64,000 nt of DNA from Halanaerobiaceae bacterium (GTDB lineage Bacteria; Bacillota; Halanaerobiia; Halanaerobiales; Halarsenatibacteraceae): contig PWEJ01000088.1 of NCBI GenBank assembly GCA_003553485.1, forward strand, positions 1 to 64,000, written 5' to 3'. How positions within the stretch are numbered: the stretch's first letter is position 1; each line of letters begins with the position of its first letter. Of this stretch, positions 18,651-28,883 are shown in pieces. The notes below the pieces were generated by a model. The model was given only the letters and a program-made list of their open reading frames with translations, was not told the DNA's origin and did not search any database. The position numbers were made by a program, and so were the translations under genes.

Positions 18651-19670
18651 ATGGATATATTTTCAATTGCAATTATTGTCCTGATAGTATTGTTTGTAAT
18701 TTTATTCTTTTACTTTATCCCTTTAGGGCTCTGGATTTCAGCAACGGCAGCCGGAGTTAAAATTGGGTTTTTCAATTTGATAGGCATGAGACTGAGAAGA
18801 GTGGTTCCCTCTTCTATTGTGGATCCGATGATCAAATCACATAAAGCGGGTTTGAAATTAAGCAGCGACAAATTAGAAGCTCACTATCTTGCTGGTGGAA
18901 ATGTAGATGATGTGGTGGATGCTTTAATTGCTGCTCAGAGGGCAGAAATAGAGCTGACCTTTGAGAGGGCTGCTGCCATCGATTTAGCAGGTAGAAGAGT
19001 TTTCGAAGCGGTAAAAATGAGTGTAAATCCCAAAGTTATACAAACTCCTGTAGTTACGGCTGTGGCTATGGATGGAATTCAGGTAATGGCTACCGCCCGG
19101 GTAACTGTAAGAGCTAATATTGATCAATTAGTAGGGGGAGCTGGTGAGGAAACAGTCCTGGCCAGAGTAGGAGAGGGTATTGTTACTACAGTAGGTTCTG
19201 CTTCCTCCCATAAAAAAGTATTGGAAAACCCTGACTCTATCTCTAAAACCGTACTTGAAAAAGGCTTGGATTCAGGTACTGCCTATGAGATATTATCTAT
19301 TGATATTGCCGACGTTGATGTGGGTAAAAATATCGGCGCAGGTCTACAAAAGGATCAGGCAGAGGCTGATAAAGATATAGCTCAGGCTAAGGCAGAGGAA
19401 AGAAGAGCAATGGCGGTTGCCGAGGAACAGGAAATGAAAGCTAGAGTCCAGGAGATGAGAGCAAAGGTTGTTGAAGCCGAGGCAGAAGTACCTTTAGCCA
19501 TGGCCGAAGCCTTAAGAGAAGGAAATCTAGGAGTCATGGATTATTTGAACCTGCAAAATATTGAAGCTGACACCGACATGAGAGATGCTATTTCGCAAAT
19601 TCAGACTGAAGAGGAAGAACAAGAGAGTAAAGATATAGGTAAAAAGAATAATAAAAAAGGAAATAACTAA
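18651..19670 (+). CDS. floA: Flotillin-like protein FloA (YqfA)
   Basis: 339 aa. An N-terminal membrane segment (residues about 5-27) is followed by a SPFH-like domain and a long Ala/Glu-rich coiled coil (about 240-310) typical of bacterial flotillins, which scaffold functional membrane microdomains. RBS AGGAGG about 9 nt upstream. The C-terminus is charged (acidic then Lys/Asn-rich). Encoded right after its usual NfeD partner. Confidence 0.93.
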   Translation: MDIFSIAIIVLIVLFVILFFYFIPLGLWISATAAGVKIGFFNLIGMRLRRVVPSSIVDPMIKSHKAGLKLSSDKLEAHYLAGGNVDDVVDALIAAQRAEIELTFERAAAIDLAGRRVFEAVKMSVNPKVIQTPVVTAVAMDGIQVMATARVTVRANIDQLVGGAGEETVLARVGEGIVTTVGSASSHKKVLENPDSISKTVLEKGLDSGTAYEILSIDIADVDVGKNIGAGLQKDQAEADKDIAQAKAEERRAMAVAEEQEMKARVQEMRAKVVEAEAEVPLAMAEALREGNLGVMDYLNLQNIEADTDMRDAISQIQTEEEEQESKDIGKKNNKKGNN

Positions 19671-19682
19671 GGAGGGAAAATT

Positions 19683-20294
19683 ATGGACCTTATAATTGCC
19701 CTCCTTCCTTTATTGATTTTTTTCATAATTATAACCAGGATAATGAAATTTTTAGGCAGAATTTTAGAAAAAATTCAAGAGGCCCAGGAGCAGCAAGAAA
19801 AAAACCAACAGCAAGAATTTCCTTCTGCGGAAGAGGATCCTTTAACTACCAAACCTCAGGAGAAAAAGAGAAGGAAAAAAAGAAAAAAAACGCCTTCAGA
19901 TTCAAGAGGCAGGCAAAAATCTGATATTCCAGCAGAATTTGAACTGGACCTTTCTGATATTGATGATAAGTTTGGCGAAAAATCAGCGAAGAGAGAGAAG
20001 ACTTCTTTGACTAAATCTCAACCTATGGAAACAGAGACTTCAGATGCTTCTAAAATAGCTGAAAAAGCCAGGCAGGAAAAGAGAAAACAGGATAAGGATA
20101 AGAGCTGGCGTCCTGAAGTGGTAGATATCAGAGAAGATAAGACAGATAAGCCCTCGGCAAAAAAGGTACATGTTTCCGATATGAATTTAAAACTAACTAA
20201 AGAAAATATTTACCAGGCAATCATAATGAAAGAAGTATTATCTTCGCCCAGGAGTAAACGTCCTTATATATATTCTTATCGACGCCAGGATTAA
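19683..20294 (+). CDS. Uncharacterised single-TM protein with basic linker, FloA-adjacent
   Basis: 203 aa, not assigned to a named family. One hydrophobic N-terminal segment (about 3-21), a Gln/Glu-rich amphipathic helix (24-47), a strongly basic block around residues 58-72, a low-complexity charged middle, and a better structured C-terminal segment (about 172-200) with AIIMKEVLSSPRSKRPY. That end resembles a short motif I have seen at the C-terminus of small Firmicute proteins, so it may be the functional part. RBS AAGGAGGG; 12 nt after floA, so likely co-transcribed and possibly a microdomain component. Confidence 0.7.
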   Translation: MDLIIALLPLLIFFIIITRIMKFLGRILEKIQEAQEQQEKNQQQEFPSAEEDPLTTKPQEKKRRKKRKKTPSDSRGRQKSDIPAEFELDLSDIDDKFGEKSAKREKTSLTKSQPMETETSDASKIAEKARQEKRKQDKDKSWRPEVVDIREDKTDKPSAKKVHVSDMNLKLTKENIYQAIIMKEVLSSPRSKRPYIYSYRRQD

Positions 20295-20325
20295 AGGTCT
20301 AAAATACTTTGAAAGAGGTGAACAT

Positions 20326-22662
20326 ATGGATTATATTAAATGGTTTACAGAAATATCCCGGGAAGATGGAGATATTGCTGGAGGAAAGGGAGCAAATTTA
20401 GGTGAGCTGACCAATAATGGTGTTAACGTACCCCCTGGATTTTGCTTGCTTTCTCAGGCTTATAAAAAATTTGTTTCGGCCAATAATTTCGAAAAAATTA
20501 TTTCTGATCTTTTAAGCGATTTAGATCAGGAAAATTCAGCAGAGTTACAGCGAGTATCTAAAGAGATCAGGGGAGAGATGGCCCAGGCTGATATTCCAGC
20601 AGAAGTTGAAAAGGATGTTTTAGAGGCCTATGAAAAACTACTACAACAGGGGATTAAGACAGCAAAAGTAGCTGTAAGAAGCTCAGCCACTGCAGAAGAT
20701 CTTCCTGATGCCTCCTTTGCCGGTCAGCAGGAGACCTATCTCCATGTCAAAGGAGATGAAGAGTTATTATATCATGTAAAAAAATGCTGGAGTTCTCTTT
20801 GGACCCCCAGGGCGATTTACTATCGTCAGGAGAAAAATTTTGATCATCTGGATGTAGCTTTAAGTGTAGTAGTACAGCAGATGGTCTCCGGGGAAAAGGC
20901 CGGGGTTATTTTCACTGTAAACCCGCTCTCGGAAAAGGCCGATGAGATATTGATTAACTCCAGCTGGGGATTGGGTGAAGCTGTGGTTTCAGGCCTGGTA
21001 ACCCCTGACGATTATGTGATAGATAAAAACACTGGAGAAGTGTTAGAGGAAAACATCAGCAAGAAAATTAAAATGATAGTGGAAAAAGAAGGTGAAAAAA
21101 CCGGGACTGAGATAGTGAGAACAGCCTCTTTCCTGGGCGATGAGGCCGTCGAAGAACCATCTTTGCAAAAAGATGAGCTTGAAAAATTAATTGCTCAGGC
21201 CAAAATTATTGAACAACTTTATGGCAGCCCCCAGGATATCGAATGGGCTATTGCCGGAGAAGATAAGCAGGTCTATATCCTGCAATCCCGTCCCATAACC
21301 ACTCTGAGCAAAGAGGGCAAGGAGACTTCGGATAAAGCGAAATCCCAGGCTGAATTAACTCCTTTAGTTAGAGGTTTAAATGCTTCTCCTGGAACAGCCA
21401 GCGGTAAAGTAGCCAGAATTATGGATTTGACAAATTTAGATCAGGTTAAAGAAGGGGATATTTTAGTTACAGAGATGACCAATCCTGATATGGTTCCGGC
21501 GATGAGAAGAGCTGGAGCCGTAGTTACTGATGAAGGAGGACGTACCTGTCATGCAGCGATTGTATCTAGAGAACTAGGCATACCCTGTATGGTAGGCTGC
21601 GGTGATGCCACAAAAATATTGGAACAAGGTCAATTGGTAACTGTAGATGCCACCAGAGGAGTAGTCTATGAAGGAGAAGTTGCTGATGATAGCAAAGATA
21701 AAACTCCTGATACAAAAAAAGAAAAACCAAAGGCCCCTCCTGCCAGGCCCATTACAGGCACTAAAATTTATATGAACTTAGGCGAGCCCCATTTAATTAA
21801 TAGGTATAAAGATCTTGATTTTGATGGTATCGGTTTGATGAGAGTAGAATTTATTTTCTCCAATGTTATAGGTGCTCACCCCATTTATTTATTAGAGAAG
21901 GGGCAGGGGGATCTGTTTATCAAGCAACTCTCTGAATCTATTGCCAGTGTAGCCCAGGAGATCTATCCCCGCCCTCTGGTGGTGCGATTAAGTGATTTCC
22001 GCACCAATGAATTCAGAGGACTTAAAGGGGGAGAAGAGGTAGAGCCAGTGGAGAATAATCCCATGATAGGATGGCGAGGAGTGGCCCGCTATATATCTGA
22101 TAAGTACCGAGCTGGTTTTCGACTGGAATGTCAGGCTATTAAAAGAGTTCGGCATGATTTTAACTTGCAAAATGTTTATGTTATGTTACCCTTTGTCCGC
22201 ACTACCTGGGAGATTGAAGAGGTAATGAAAATCATGAGAGAAGAGGGGCTAGAGAGAAACAAAGATTTTAAAATCTGGATTATGGCTGAAGTGCCTTCAG
22301 TGATATTCCAGGCTGAAGAATTTTGTCCTCTTATAGATGGTTTTAGTATTGGAAGTAATGATCTAACACAATTGGTGATGGGGGCCGATAGGGATTCAGG
22401 CATCTTAAACCGGATGGGGTACTTTGATGAGAGAAATCCAGCGGTGAAAAAAGCAATTAAAGAGTTAATTTTAGTAGCCGGTGATAATAACTGCACTGTA
22501 TCTATCTGTGGCCAGGGGCCTTCGGTCTACCCTGAATTAGCTGAATTTTTAGTGGAGACAGGTATAGACAGCATTAGTGTTAATCCCGATACTGTTAATT
22601 ATACCAGGCGTCTGGTAGCTCAGGTAGAGCAGAGATTAATTTTAAATAAACTCCGCTCTTAA
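20326..22662 (+). CDS. ppsA: Phosphoenolpyruvate synthase
   Basis: 778 aa. N-terminal ATP-grasp domain (ARRSSATAEDLPDASFAGQQ-like signature, here VRSSATAEDLPDASFAGQQ), central swivelling phosphohistidine domain with GGRTCHAAIVSRELG (His409 phosphorylated, Thr407 the expected regulatory site), and the C-terminal TIM barrel with CGQGPS. Converts pyruvate + ATP to PEP + AMP + Pi, for gluconeogenesis. A Lys/Pro-rich linker of about 30 residues joins the swivel and barrel domains. The PPSR regulator encoded at 34800 is a likely controller. RBS AAAGAGGTG. Confidence 0.96.
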   Translation: MDYIKWFTEISREDGDIAGGKGANLGELTNNGVNVPPGFCLLSQAYKKFVSANNFEKIISDLLSDLDQENSAELQRVSKEIRGEMAQADIPAEVEKDVLEAYEKLLQQGIKTAKVAVRSSATAEDLPDASFAGQQETYLHVKGDEELLYHVKKCWSSLWTPRAIYYRQEKNFDHLDVALSVVVQQMVSGEKAGVIFTVNPLSEKADEILINSSWGLGEAVVSGLVTPDDYVIDKNTGEVLEENISKKIKMIVEKEGEKTGTEIVRTASFLGDEAVEEPSLQKDELEKLIAQAKIIEQLYGSPQDIEWAIAGEDKQVYILQSRPITTLSKEGKETSDKAKSQAELTPLVRGLNASPGTASGKVARIMDLTNLDQVKEGDILVTEMTNPDMVPAMRRAGAVVTDEGGRTCHAAIVSRELGIPCMVGCGDATKILEQGQLVTVDATRGVVYEGEVADDSKDKTPDTKKEKPKAPPARPITGTKIYMNLGEPHLINRYKDLDFDGIGLMRVEFIFSNVIGAHPIYLLEKGQGDLFIKQLSESIASVAQEIYPRPLVVRLSDFRTNEFRGLKGGEEVEPVENNPMIGWRGVARYISDKYRAGFRLECQAIKRVRHDFNLQNVYVMLPFVRTTWEIEEVMKIMREEGLERNKDFKIWIMAEVPSVIFQAEEFCPLIDGFSIGSNDLTQLVMGADRDSGILNRMGYFDERNPAVKKAIKELILVAGDNNCTVSICGQGPSVYPELAEFLVETGIDSISVNPDTVNYTRRLVAQVEQRLILNKLRS

Positions 22663-22692
22663 AAGTTAAAAGCAAAAAGCAAAACTTATCCA

Positions 22693-22720
22693 GGGCAGCC
22701 AATATCGGCTGCCCTTTTCA
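22693..22720 (+). terminator. Terminator after ppsA
   Basis: An 8-bp perfect stem GGGCAGCC/GGCTGCCC (22693-22700, 22707-22714) with a 6-nt loop, then TTTT. Confidence 0.88.
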
Positions 22721-22743
22721 CTTAAAAGCTATTATCTATCGAT

Positions 22744-22771
22744 TTGTTAGTTGGGGATATTGTGATATAAT
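22744..22771 (+). promoter_or_regulatory. Extended -10 promoter upstream of phoH
   Basis: TTGTTA (22744-22749), 16-nt spacer, TATAAT (22766-22771) preceded by TGA, giving an extended -10 TGnTATAAT. It lies about 150 nt before phoH; the intervening leader is AT-rich with no obvious structure. Confidence 0.6.
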
Positions 22772-22924
22772 AAGAGTTGTCATTAATGAAGGTAATAAAG
22801 CAGGATTTTCTTGATTAAACTGGAATAATATCAATAATACTAAAATGCCATAAAATACTATTATAAAAATACTATTATTAATCCAAGCAGTCAGTGATAT
22901 TATAATGTCAAGAGGAGGATGAAT

Positions 22925-23899
22925 GTGTCTAAAGATAAGTTACAAAAAGTGATTTCTTTAGAGAATTATCATCAGGCCCGTAAACTTTTTGGTCAACTGG
23001 ATGATAATCTCAAAACTATAGAAAAGGAAACAGGAGTGCAGTTAGTTGCTCGGGGTAATGAACTCAAGATTTTAGGTGAAGAGCAAGAAGCGAAATTAGC
23101 CACAAGAGTATTAGAGGAGCTAATGACTTTAATTGAAAGTGACAACATGATAAGCGAGAGGCGAATCAAGCATATTATTGAATTATTAAAAGAAGATTTA
23201 GAACAGGACTGTCAGAAAATATATGATGAAGTGCTTCAGGTTAGCTATAAAGGAAGAGAAATTAAGCCTAAAACTTTAGGCCAAAAAATCTATGTAGACG
23301 CCATGAAAAGATCAGATATAGTTTTTGGCATTGGTCCGGCCGGAACTGGCAAAACTTATTTAGCCGTAGTTATGGCAGTTAAAAACCTTCTAAATCATAA
23401 TGTGAATAGAATTGTTCTAACTCGGCCGGCCATAGAAGCTGGCGAACAATTAGGTTTTTTGCCTGGAGATATTCAGGAGAAGGTCGACCCCTACCTGCGC
23501 CCGCTTTATGATTCTCTTTTTGATGTTTTAGGTCCGGAGAGAGTTAATCAATATTTAGAAAAAGATATTATTGAAGTTGCCCCTTTAGCTTATATGCGAG
23601 GACGGACTCTGGATGATTCCTATGTTATTTTAGATGAAGCCCAAAACACAACTATAGAACAGATGAAGATGCTGCTCACCAGAATAGGATTTAATTCTCG
23701 GGCAGTTATAACCGGTGATGTAACTCAGGTGGATTTACCCTACAGTAAATCTTCTGGTTTAAATCAGGTGAAAAATATTTTAGCCGGTATAGAGGGCATT
23801 GAATTTGTTTATTTAGATGAAACAGATGTAGTTCGTCATAATTTAGTGAGAAAAATAATTGAGGCCTATGAAGAACACGAGGAGCAACAAAATAATTAA
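22925..23899 (+). CDS. phoH: PhoH-like ATPase
   Basis: 324 aa. Walker A GPAGTGKT (137-144), Walker B with VILDEAQN, in the single-domain PhoH fold, preceded by a KH-like N-terminal segment. The start is taken as GTG at 22925, 6 nt after GAGGAGG; the in-frame ATG at 22919 abuts the Shine-Dalgarno and is unlikely. Function in RNA metabolism is inferred from its constant linkage to ybeY. First gene of the phoH-pgpH-ybeY operon. Confidence 0.93.
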   Translation: MSKDKLQKVISLENYHQARKLFGQLDDNLKTIEKETGVQLVARGNELKILGEEQEAKLATRVLEELMTLIESDNMISERRIKHIIELLKEDLEQDCQKIYDEVLQVSYKGREIKPKTLGQKIYVDAMKRSDIVFGIGPAGTGKTYLAVVMAVKNLLNHNVNRIVLTRPAIEAGEQLGFLPGDIQEKVDPYLRPLYDSLFDVLGPERVNQYLEKDIIEVAPLAYMRGRTLDDSYVILDEAQNTTIEQMKMLLTRIGFNSRAVITGDVTQVDLPYSKSSGLNQVKNILAGIEGIEFVYLDETDVVRHNLVRKIIEAYEEHEEQQNN

Positions 23900-23932
23900 T
23901 AGTATTTTTATTGGTCTTAAGGATGGTTATAT

Positions 23933-26122
23933 ATGGATGGATTTAAAGAATTTTTTAGTAGCTTAAAAACTAAATTATACGGGAAAAAAAATGACAAGAC
24001 TCGCAAAATAACTATCAGTATAGTATTTTGTCTGGTCATTTTATTGATCTTAACTGTAGATCTGCTCCCCCGGGAGATGGAGTTTTCCCTGGGTCAGCAG
24101 AGCCCTACAGATATCAGAGCTCCTGAAACGAGAACTATAGTTGACGAAGAGGCCACCCAGGCTAGAGAAGACCTGGCCCTGGCTAACGTTTCTCCTGTTT
24201 ATAAAGAGGATAGAGAGGCTTTGTCTAAAGCTCAGGAGAATAAGGATAGAATATTTTCCTTTTTATTAGAGGCTAGCGAGGAAACCAGTTTTAACGAGGC
24301 AGAATTATTCTTTAGTGAGCTAAATATAGAACTAGATAATGATCAGTGGGATTATTTAATAAACCTCGATGACACTGATCTGGCTTCTTTAAGAGTAGCT
24401 TTATCAACAGCTTTAGAGGAAATTTATCGTGGGGCAGTATATGAAGATGATTTAAATAATAGTAAAGAAGAACTTCTTGAAATAATAGCCAGTGAATATG
24501 AGGACGATAACTTTACTCTGGTAGAAGATATTTTCACAGCTCTTTTGTTTCCTAATATAGTTATAGATCAGGAGGCAACTGAGAATAAGGAGGCTGAAAT
24601 TTTAGCTGGCCTGGAGCCGGTGACTATAACCATCAACTCTGGGGAATTAATAGTTCAAGAGGGGCAAGAGATTGGTTCCCAAGAGCTTAGTTTTTTAGAA
24701 GAGTTTTCTATTTCCCGGGGTGAGATATCCTGGTTTAAAATTACTGGTGTTACATTTTATTTTTTGATCCTGACTTTAGTGATATTTTATTATTTGATTT
24801 ATTATCAACCGGAAATTTGGCGGGAGAATAATCAAGTCTTTCTGCTGGAATCATTATTGATTATTTTATTTTTTATAGCTTTTATTTTAAATCGGTTTCA
24901 AATAGATGTTCTGGCTTATTTGGCCCCTGTGGCAATGGTTTCTATTTTAGCTACAGTTTTAATAAATACTGCTGCTGCCGTAGCGGTAACAATATATATA
25001 TCTTTATTGCTTCCCATACTCTTTACCGGTGACTTTCTTTTGGCTGCTTCCTATTTTATTGCTGGAATGGCTGGAATATTCAGTGTAGCAGAAGTGAGTC
25101 AAAGAAGTGATTTAGTAAAGGCTGGCTTTAATGTCAGCGGCACTATGGCCCTGACAATAATTGTTTTAAATTTTTTGAACCCAGCCCAACTTCTCTTAGA
25201 TTACCTGGTTTTGGCCGGGCTAGGCCTTGCCAATGGTATTCTGGTAGCAGTGCTGGCCAATGGACTGCTGCCCTATCTGGAAAATGGTTTTGATTTGACT
25301 TCAGCAGTAAAATTGTTGGAGCTCTCCAATCCCAGCAATCCACTTTTGAAAAGACTTTTAGTTGAGGCTCCTGGAACCTATCATCACAGTGTTTTGGTGG
25401 GCAATTTAGCAGAGACTGCCGCTGATCAAATAGGAGCTGACTCCTTATTGGCTAGAGTTGGGGCTTATTATCATGATATTGGCAAATTGAAGAGGCCCTT
25501 CTTTTTCAGTGACAACCAATTTGGTGATGAAAACCCCCATAATAAAATCAAGCCTAATCTAAGCTCTTTAATCATAAAATCCCATGTAAAAGATGGGATT
25601 GAATTAGCAGAAAAGCACAAGCTGCCTCAGGAAATAATTGATATTATTGCTCAGCACCAGGGAACTAGCCTGATATCATACTTTTATCAGCAGGCTAAAG
25701 AAAGTGAAACCAGATCAAATATTAGCGAGACCGATTTTAGGTATGAAGGTCCAAAACCCCAGAGCAAAGAGGCGGCTTTGATAATGTTAGCTGATGTATG
25801 TGAAGCTGCTGTTAGGTCAAAAAACTTTAATAAATCAAATCATAGCAGAATTGAAAGCGTGGTCAAAGGTTTGATAAGGGAAAAATTAATTGACAATGAA
25901 CTTGATGAATCCAATTTAACTTTGCAGGAGCTTAATATAATTGGTGATAGTTTTAGCAGGGTTTTAACCGGCATCTATCATCAGCGGGTAGATTACCCGG
26001 ATGATCTGGAAGAAGAAGTTGAGGAGGTTAAAGATCAAGGTAATGAAGTCAAAGACAAAAATAATGATAAGCAATCAAATATCCAAAGTAAAGATGGCTC
26101 CGGAACTGAAGAAAACGATTAA
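23933..26122 (+). CDS. pgpH: 7TM-HD family c-di-AMP phosphodiesterase (PgpH/YqfF)
   Basis: 729 aa. TM1 (about 27-45), a large extracytoplasmic 7TMR-HDED domain (about 50-265), a block of six or seven TM helices (about 270-450), and a cytoplasmic HD domain with His484-His485 and HDIGK (514-518). This architecture is that of PgpH, which hydrolyses c-di-AMP, the osmolyte-related second messenger. The C-terminal tail is low-complexity and acidic/lysine-rich and overlaps ybeY by 80 nt. Confidence 0.93.
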   Translation: MDGFKEFFSSLKTKLYGKKNDKTRKITISIVFCLVILLILTVDLLPREMEFSLGQQSPTDIRAPETRTIVDEEATQAREDLALANVSPVYKEDREALSKAQENKDRIFSFLLEASEETSFNEAELFFSELNIELDNDQWDYLINLDDTDLASLRVALSTALEEIYRGAVYEDDLNNSKEELLEIIASEYEDDNFTLVEDIFTALLFPNIVIDQEATENKEAEILAGLEPVTITINSGELIVQEGQEIGSQELSFLEEFSISRGEISWFKITGVTFYFLILTLVIFYYLIYYQPEIWRENNQVFLLESLLIILFFIAFILNRFQIDVLAYLAPVAMVSILATVLINTAAAVAVTIYISLLLPILFTGDFLLAASYFIAGMAGIFSVAEVSQRSDLVKAGFNVSGTMALTIIVLNFLNPAQLLLDYLVLAGLGLANGILVAVLANGLLPYLENGFDLTSAVKLLELSNPSNPLLKRLLVEAPGTYHHSVLVGNLAETAADQIGADSLLARVGAYYHDIGKLKRPFFFSDNQFGDENPHNKIKPNLSSLIIKSHVKDGIELAEKHKLPQEIIDIIAQHQGTSLISYFYQQAKESETRSNISETDFRYEGPKPQSKEAALIMLADVCEAAVRSKNFNKSNHSRIESVVKGLIREKLIDNELDESNLTLQELNIIGDSFSRVLTGIYHQRVDYPDDLEEEVEEVKDQGNEVKDKNNDKQSNIQSKDGSGTEEND

Positions 26123-26483
26123 AGAACTGGCTGGCTTTGTTTTAAATAAAGAAGGTCAAAAGACGGGAGAATTGAGCATCACCTTTGTTAGCGAGGAACA
26201 GATAAAAGAATTAAACCAACAATATCGTAATAAAGATGAGGTTACAGATGTTCTTTCTTTTCCTATTGATCAGGAGCTGCTTGGTGAAATAGTGATAGCT
26301 TTTCAAGTAGCCCAGAGGCAGGCAGAAGAATATAATCATTCTTTAGAAAGGGAATTAGGCTATCTAATAGTGCATGGAATATTACACATATTAGGATATG
26401 GCCATAAAAACTCTCAGGACAAGAAATCCATGCGTAGCAAGGAAGAAAAATACCTGCAGAAATTTGGTCTAGGGCGGGAGTGA
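26043..26483 (+). CDS. ybeY: Endoribonuclease YbeY (rRNA maturation)
   Basis: 146 aa with zinc site HGILHILGYGH (His111, His115, His121) and the upstream SITFVSEEQIKELNQ and YRNKDEVTDVLSFP motifs. YbeY participates in 16S rRNA 3' processing and ribosome quality control. Start chosen at ATG 26043, which gives the family's N-terminal beta strand; 26064 is an alternative, 26001 would add unlike residues. It begins inside the pgpH tail. Confidence 0.92.
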   Translation: MKSKTKIMISNQISKVKMAPELKKTIKELAGFVLNKEGQKTGELSITFVSEEQIKELNQQYRNKDEVTDVLSFPIDQELLGEIVIAFQVAQRQAEEYNHSLERELGYLIVHGILHILGYGHKNSQDKKSMRSKEEKYLQKFGLGRE

Positions 26484-26508
26484 AGACTAGCTCAGGAGGG
26501 AGACATCG

Positions 26509-27765
26509 ATGGTTATTGAAATTGTTTTACTAATAATTCTCTTTTTCTTATCAGCTTTCTTTTCTGGCTCAGAAACAGCTTTCATGGCTGTGAGCAGAGT
26601 CAAATTAAAGGAAGAGGTTAATAAAGGTAATGAAAAGGCCATAATTGCCGAAAATTTACTTCAAGATGAAATCCGCCTTTTAAGCACTATTTTAATCGGC
26701 AATAACCTGGTAAATATAGCTGCTTCGGCGATTGCTACCTCAATAGCTATTGAGCTCTTTGGAAGTAGAGGAGTTGGCATTGCCACCGGTGTTATGACCT
26801 TTTTAATCCTTATTTTTGGAGAGATAACCCCGAAGTCTTTAGGTAACAATAAATCTTTGGCCTATGCAGTCAAAGTAGCTCCCTTTCTAACCGGGGTAGA
26901 GAAAGTATTTGCTCCCCTGGTGGTTTTTTTCTCCTGGCTTATCAAGATAATTATTGGAGCGGAAAATGTGATGTCTTCAGCCTTTCTTTCTGAAGAAGAA
27001 ATTCGCCGTTTTGTCAATGTTTCAGAAAAGGAAGGGGCCATCAAAGAAGTAGAAAGTGAAATGATTCAAAGTATTTTTGATTTCGATGATATTTTGGTTA
27101 GAGAAATTATGGTGCCCAGGATTGATATTGTCTGTGTAGAAAGCAATACTTCTGTGGAAGAGGTCGTTAAACTTGCTGTTAAACATGGTTTTTCTCGTAT
27201 TCCTGTCTTCGAAGACACAATTGATGATATTATCGGTCTGGTTTATGTTAAGGACCTTTTAATTATGCTATTAAAAGATGAAGAATATCAGCTGGAAGAG
27301 TTTATTAAACCAATTTACTTTATTCCTGAAAGCAAACCCATTAATAAGCTCTTAAATGAAATGAAGAGGCGAAAAGAACATATGGCAATAATTTTAGATG
27401 AATATGGTGGGACAGCTGGTCTTATCACCATTGAAGATTTGTTGGAAGAGATTGTGGGAGATATTCAGGATGAATTTGACCCTGAAAGGAAAGAGATTGA
27501 ACCTATTTCTGACTTTGAACTTTTAGTTGATGGGAGAGTAGATGTCGATAAAATTAACGAATATCTAATTGACCCCCTGGGAGACGAGGAGACCTATGAA
27601 ACCATAAGTGGATATATACTTCATAAATTAGGTTATCTGCCCCGGGAAGGGGAGAGCATTAAAGAAGAGGGTTTAGAAATAAAAGTAGTTTCTACCAGTG
27701 GTCATCGGATCAAAAAAGTACGGCTGATTTCAGAAGAAAAATTGGCCCTAGGTCAGGAAGAATAA
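26509..27765 (+). CDS. CNNM/CBS-domain transporter-like protein (CorC/HlyC family)
   Basis: 418 aa. N-terminal DUF21 (CNNM) membrane domain with about four TM helices (3-160) including [13 protein letters not shown], a pair of CBS domains (about 200-330, [11 protein letters not shown] and the [17 protein letters not shown] signature), and a C-terminal CorC_HlyC domain. Family members act in Mg2+/Co2+ homeostasis or Na+-coupled Mg2+ export. It stands between ybeY and cdd where Bacillus carries dgkA. RBS AGGAGGGAG. Confidence 0.92.
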   Translation: MVIEIVLLIILFFLSAFFSGSETAFMAVSRVKLKEEVNKGNEKAIIAENLLQDEIRLLSTILIGNNLVNIAASAIATSIAIELFGSRGVGIATGVMTFLILIFGEITPKSLGNNKSLAYAVKVAPFLTGVEKVFAPLVVFFSWLIKIIIGAENVMSSAFLSEEEIRRFVNVSEKEGAIKEVESEMIQSIFDFDDILVREIMVPRIDIVCVESNTSVEEVVKLAVKHGFSRIPVFEDTIDDIIGLVYVKDLLIMLLKDEEYQLEEFIKPIYFIPESKPINKLLNEMKRRKEHMAIILDEYGGTAGLITIEDLLEEIVGDIQDEFDPERKEIEPISDFELLVDGRVDVDKINEYLIDPLGDEETYETISGYILHKLGYLPREGESIKEEGLEIKVVSTSGHRIKKVRLISEEKLALGQEE

Positions 27766-27767
27766 AG

Positions 27768-28859
27768 ATGGCATTTAATCCTAAATTTAAATTTTTAATA
27801 ATTTGTCTCTTTAGCTTATTAATCGCTGTTGGCAGCAGCCATTTATATCACCACAGGCATATCTCCCTGCCTTTCTTTGCCGATGACTCTTTAGCCGATG
27901 ATACGTTGACTAAAGAAACTTTGCTTAAACTTACTGATCTAGAACTGAAAAGAGAAACTTCTCCGGTTAAAGAAAGATATTTAACCAGGCCCTCAGTTCC
28001 AGAAGAGCCGCTATCTCAAAGACTGGTTGGCTATAAAAACCCGGTAGCTGCCGTAATAGAAAATCATCCTTCCTCTAGACCACAGGCTGGTTTAAAGCAG
28101 GCTGACATTGTTTATGAGTTTTTAGTAGAGGGAGGAATAACCCGTTTTATGGCCCTTTATTATGATTCTTTGCCTGAAGAAATTGGCCCTATCCGCAGTC
28201 TCCGTTCTTATATGGTAGAAACTGCCAGCAATTATTCTGCTTCGGTTTTACATGCAGGAGCCAGTCCTGGGGGTTATCATGATTTAGCAGTTTCAGGTAT
28301 AAAAAGTTTAGATGAAATAAGCAGAGGAAATTATTATCAACGCAAGGAGGAGCGGTCTCGCCCCCATGATCTCTTTACCGGTCGGGATATCTTGCCCTCA
28401 GATATAAAAGAGAAAACAGTTTTTTCTTCTCCAACTGGTATAAACCCCGGGGCTGAAATAGCGGAGGCTGATGATTTAATTTCGGAGATAAAAATAAATT
28501 ATTGGGGAAATTATAATGTCTATTATCAATATGATGCTAAAGCTAAAAATTTCCAGCGTTACCATACCAGTTCCGACAGGGCCCATAAAGATAATGAAGG
28601 GCGCCAATTAACTGCCGAGAATATTTTAGTCAAATTTGTTCCCACTAGAGTAAAAGATGATGTGGGACGATTATCAATGGATATAGCAGCTGAAGGGAAA
28701 TTGCTTCTTTTTCAAAGAGGGGCGGCAAAAAAAGGTTACTGGCGAAGCAATAATAATCAGCAGACTAGCTATGTTAACGAAAAGGGTAAGCCCCTGACAT
28801 TATTACCTGGGACCACCTGGATTCAAGTGGTACCTGAAGGTTCATCTATAAAATATTGA
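27768..28859 (+). CDS. Secreted YerB-like DUF3048 protein
   Basis: 363 aa. An N-terminal hydrophobic segment (8-25) without a proper lipobox, a short disordered linker, then the DUF3048 N-terminal domain with AAVIENHPSSRPQAGL and YEFLVEGGITRFMALYY, and the DUF3048 C-terminal domain (about 230-363). Proteins of this family are exported and found in endospore-formers and related Firmicutes; molecular function is unknown. Starts 3 nt after the previous gene, so co-expressed. Confidence 0.88.
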   Translation: MAFNPKFKFLIICLFSLLIAVGSSHLYHHRHISLPFFADDSLADDTLTKETLLKLTDLELKRETSPVKERYLTRPSVPEEPLSQRLVGYKNPVAAVIENHPSSRPQAGLKQADIVYEFLVEGGITRFMALYYDSLPEEIGPIRSLRSYMVETASNYSASVLHAGASPGGYHDLAVSGIKSLDEISRGNYYQRKEERSRPHDLFTGRDILPSDIKEKTVFSSPTGINPGAEIAEADDLISEIKINYWGNYNVYYQYDAKAKNFQRYHTSSDRAHKDNEGRQLTAENILVKFVPTRVKDDVGRLSMDIAAEGKLLLFQRGAAKKGYWRSNNNQQTSYVNEKGKPLTLLPGTTWIQVVPEGSSIKY

Positions 28860-28883
28860 AATTTAAGTAAGGAGGATTAAATT

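Noticed and set aside
25143-25343. Minus-strand ORF within pgpH
   Set aside because: Antisense to TM-helix codons, without a ribosome-binding site or homology.
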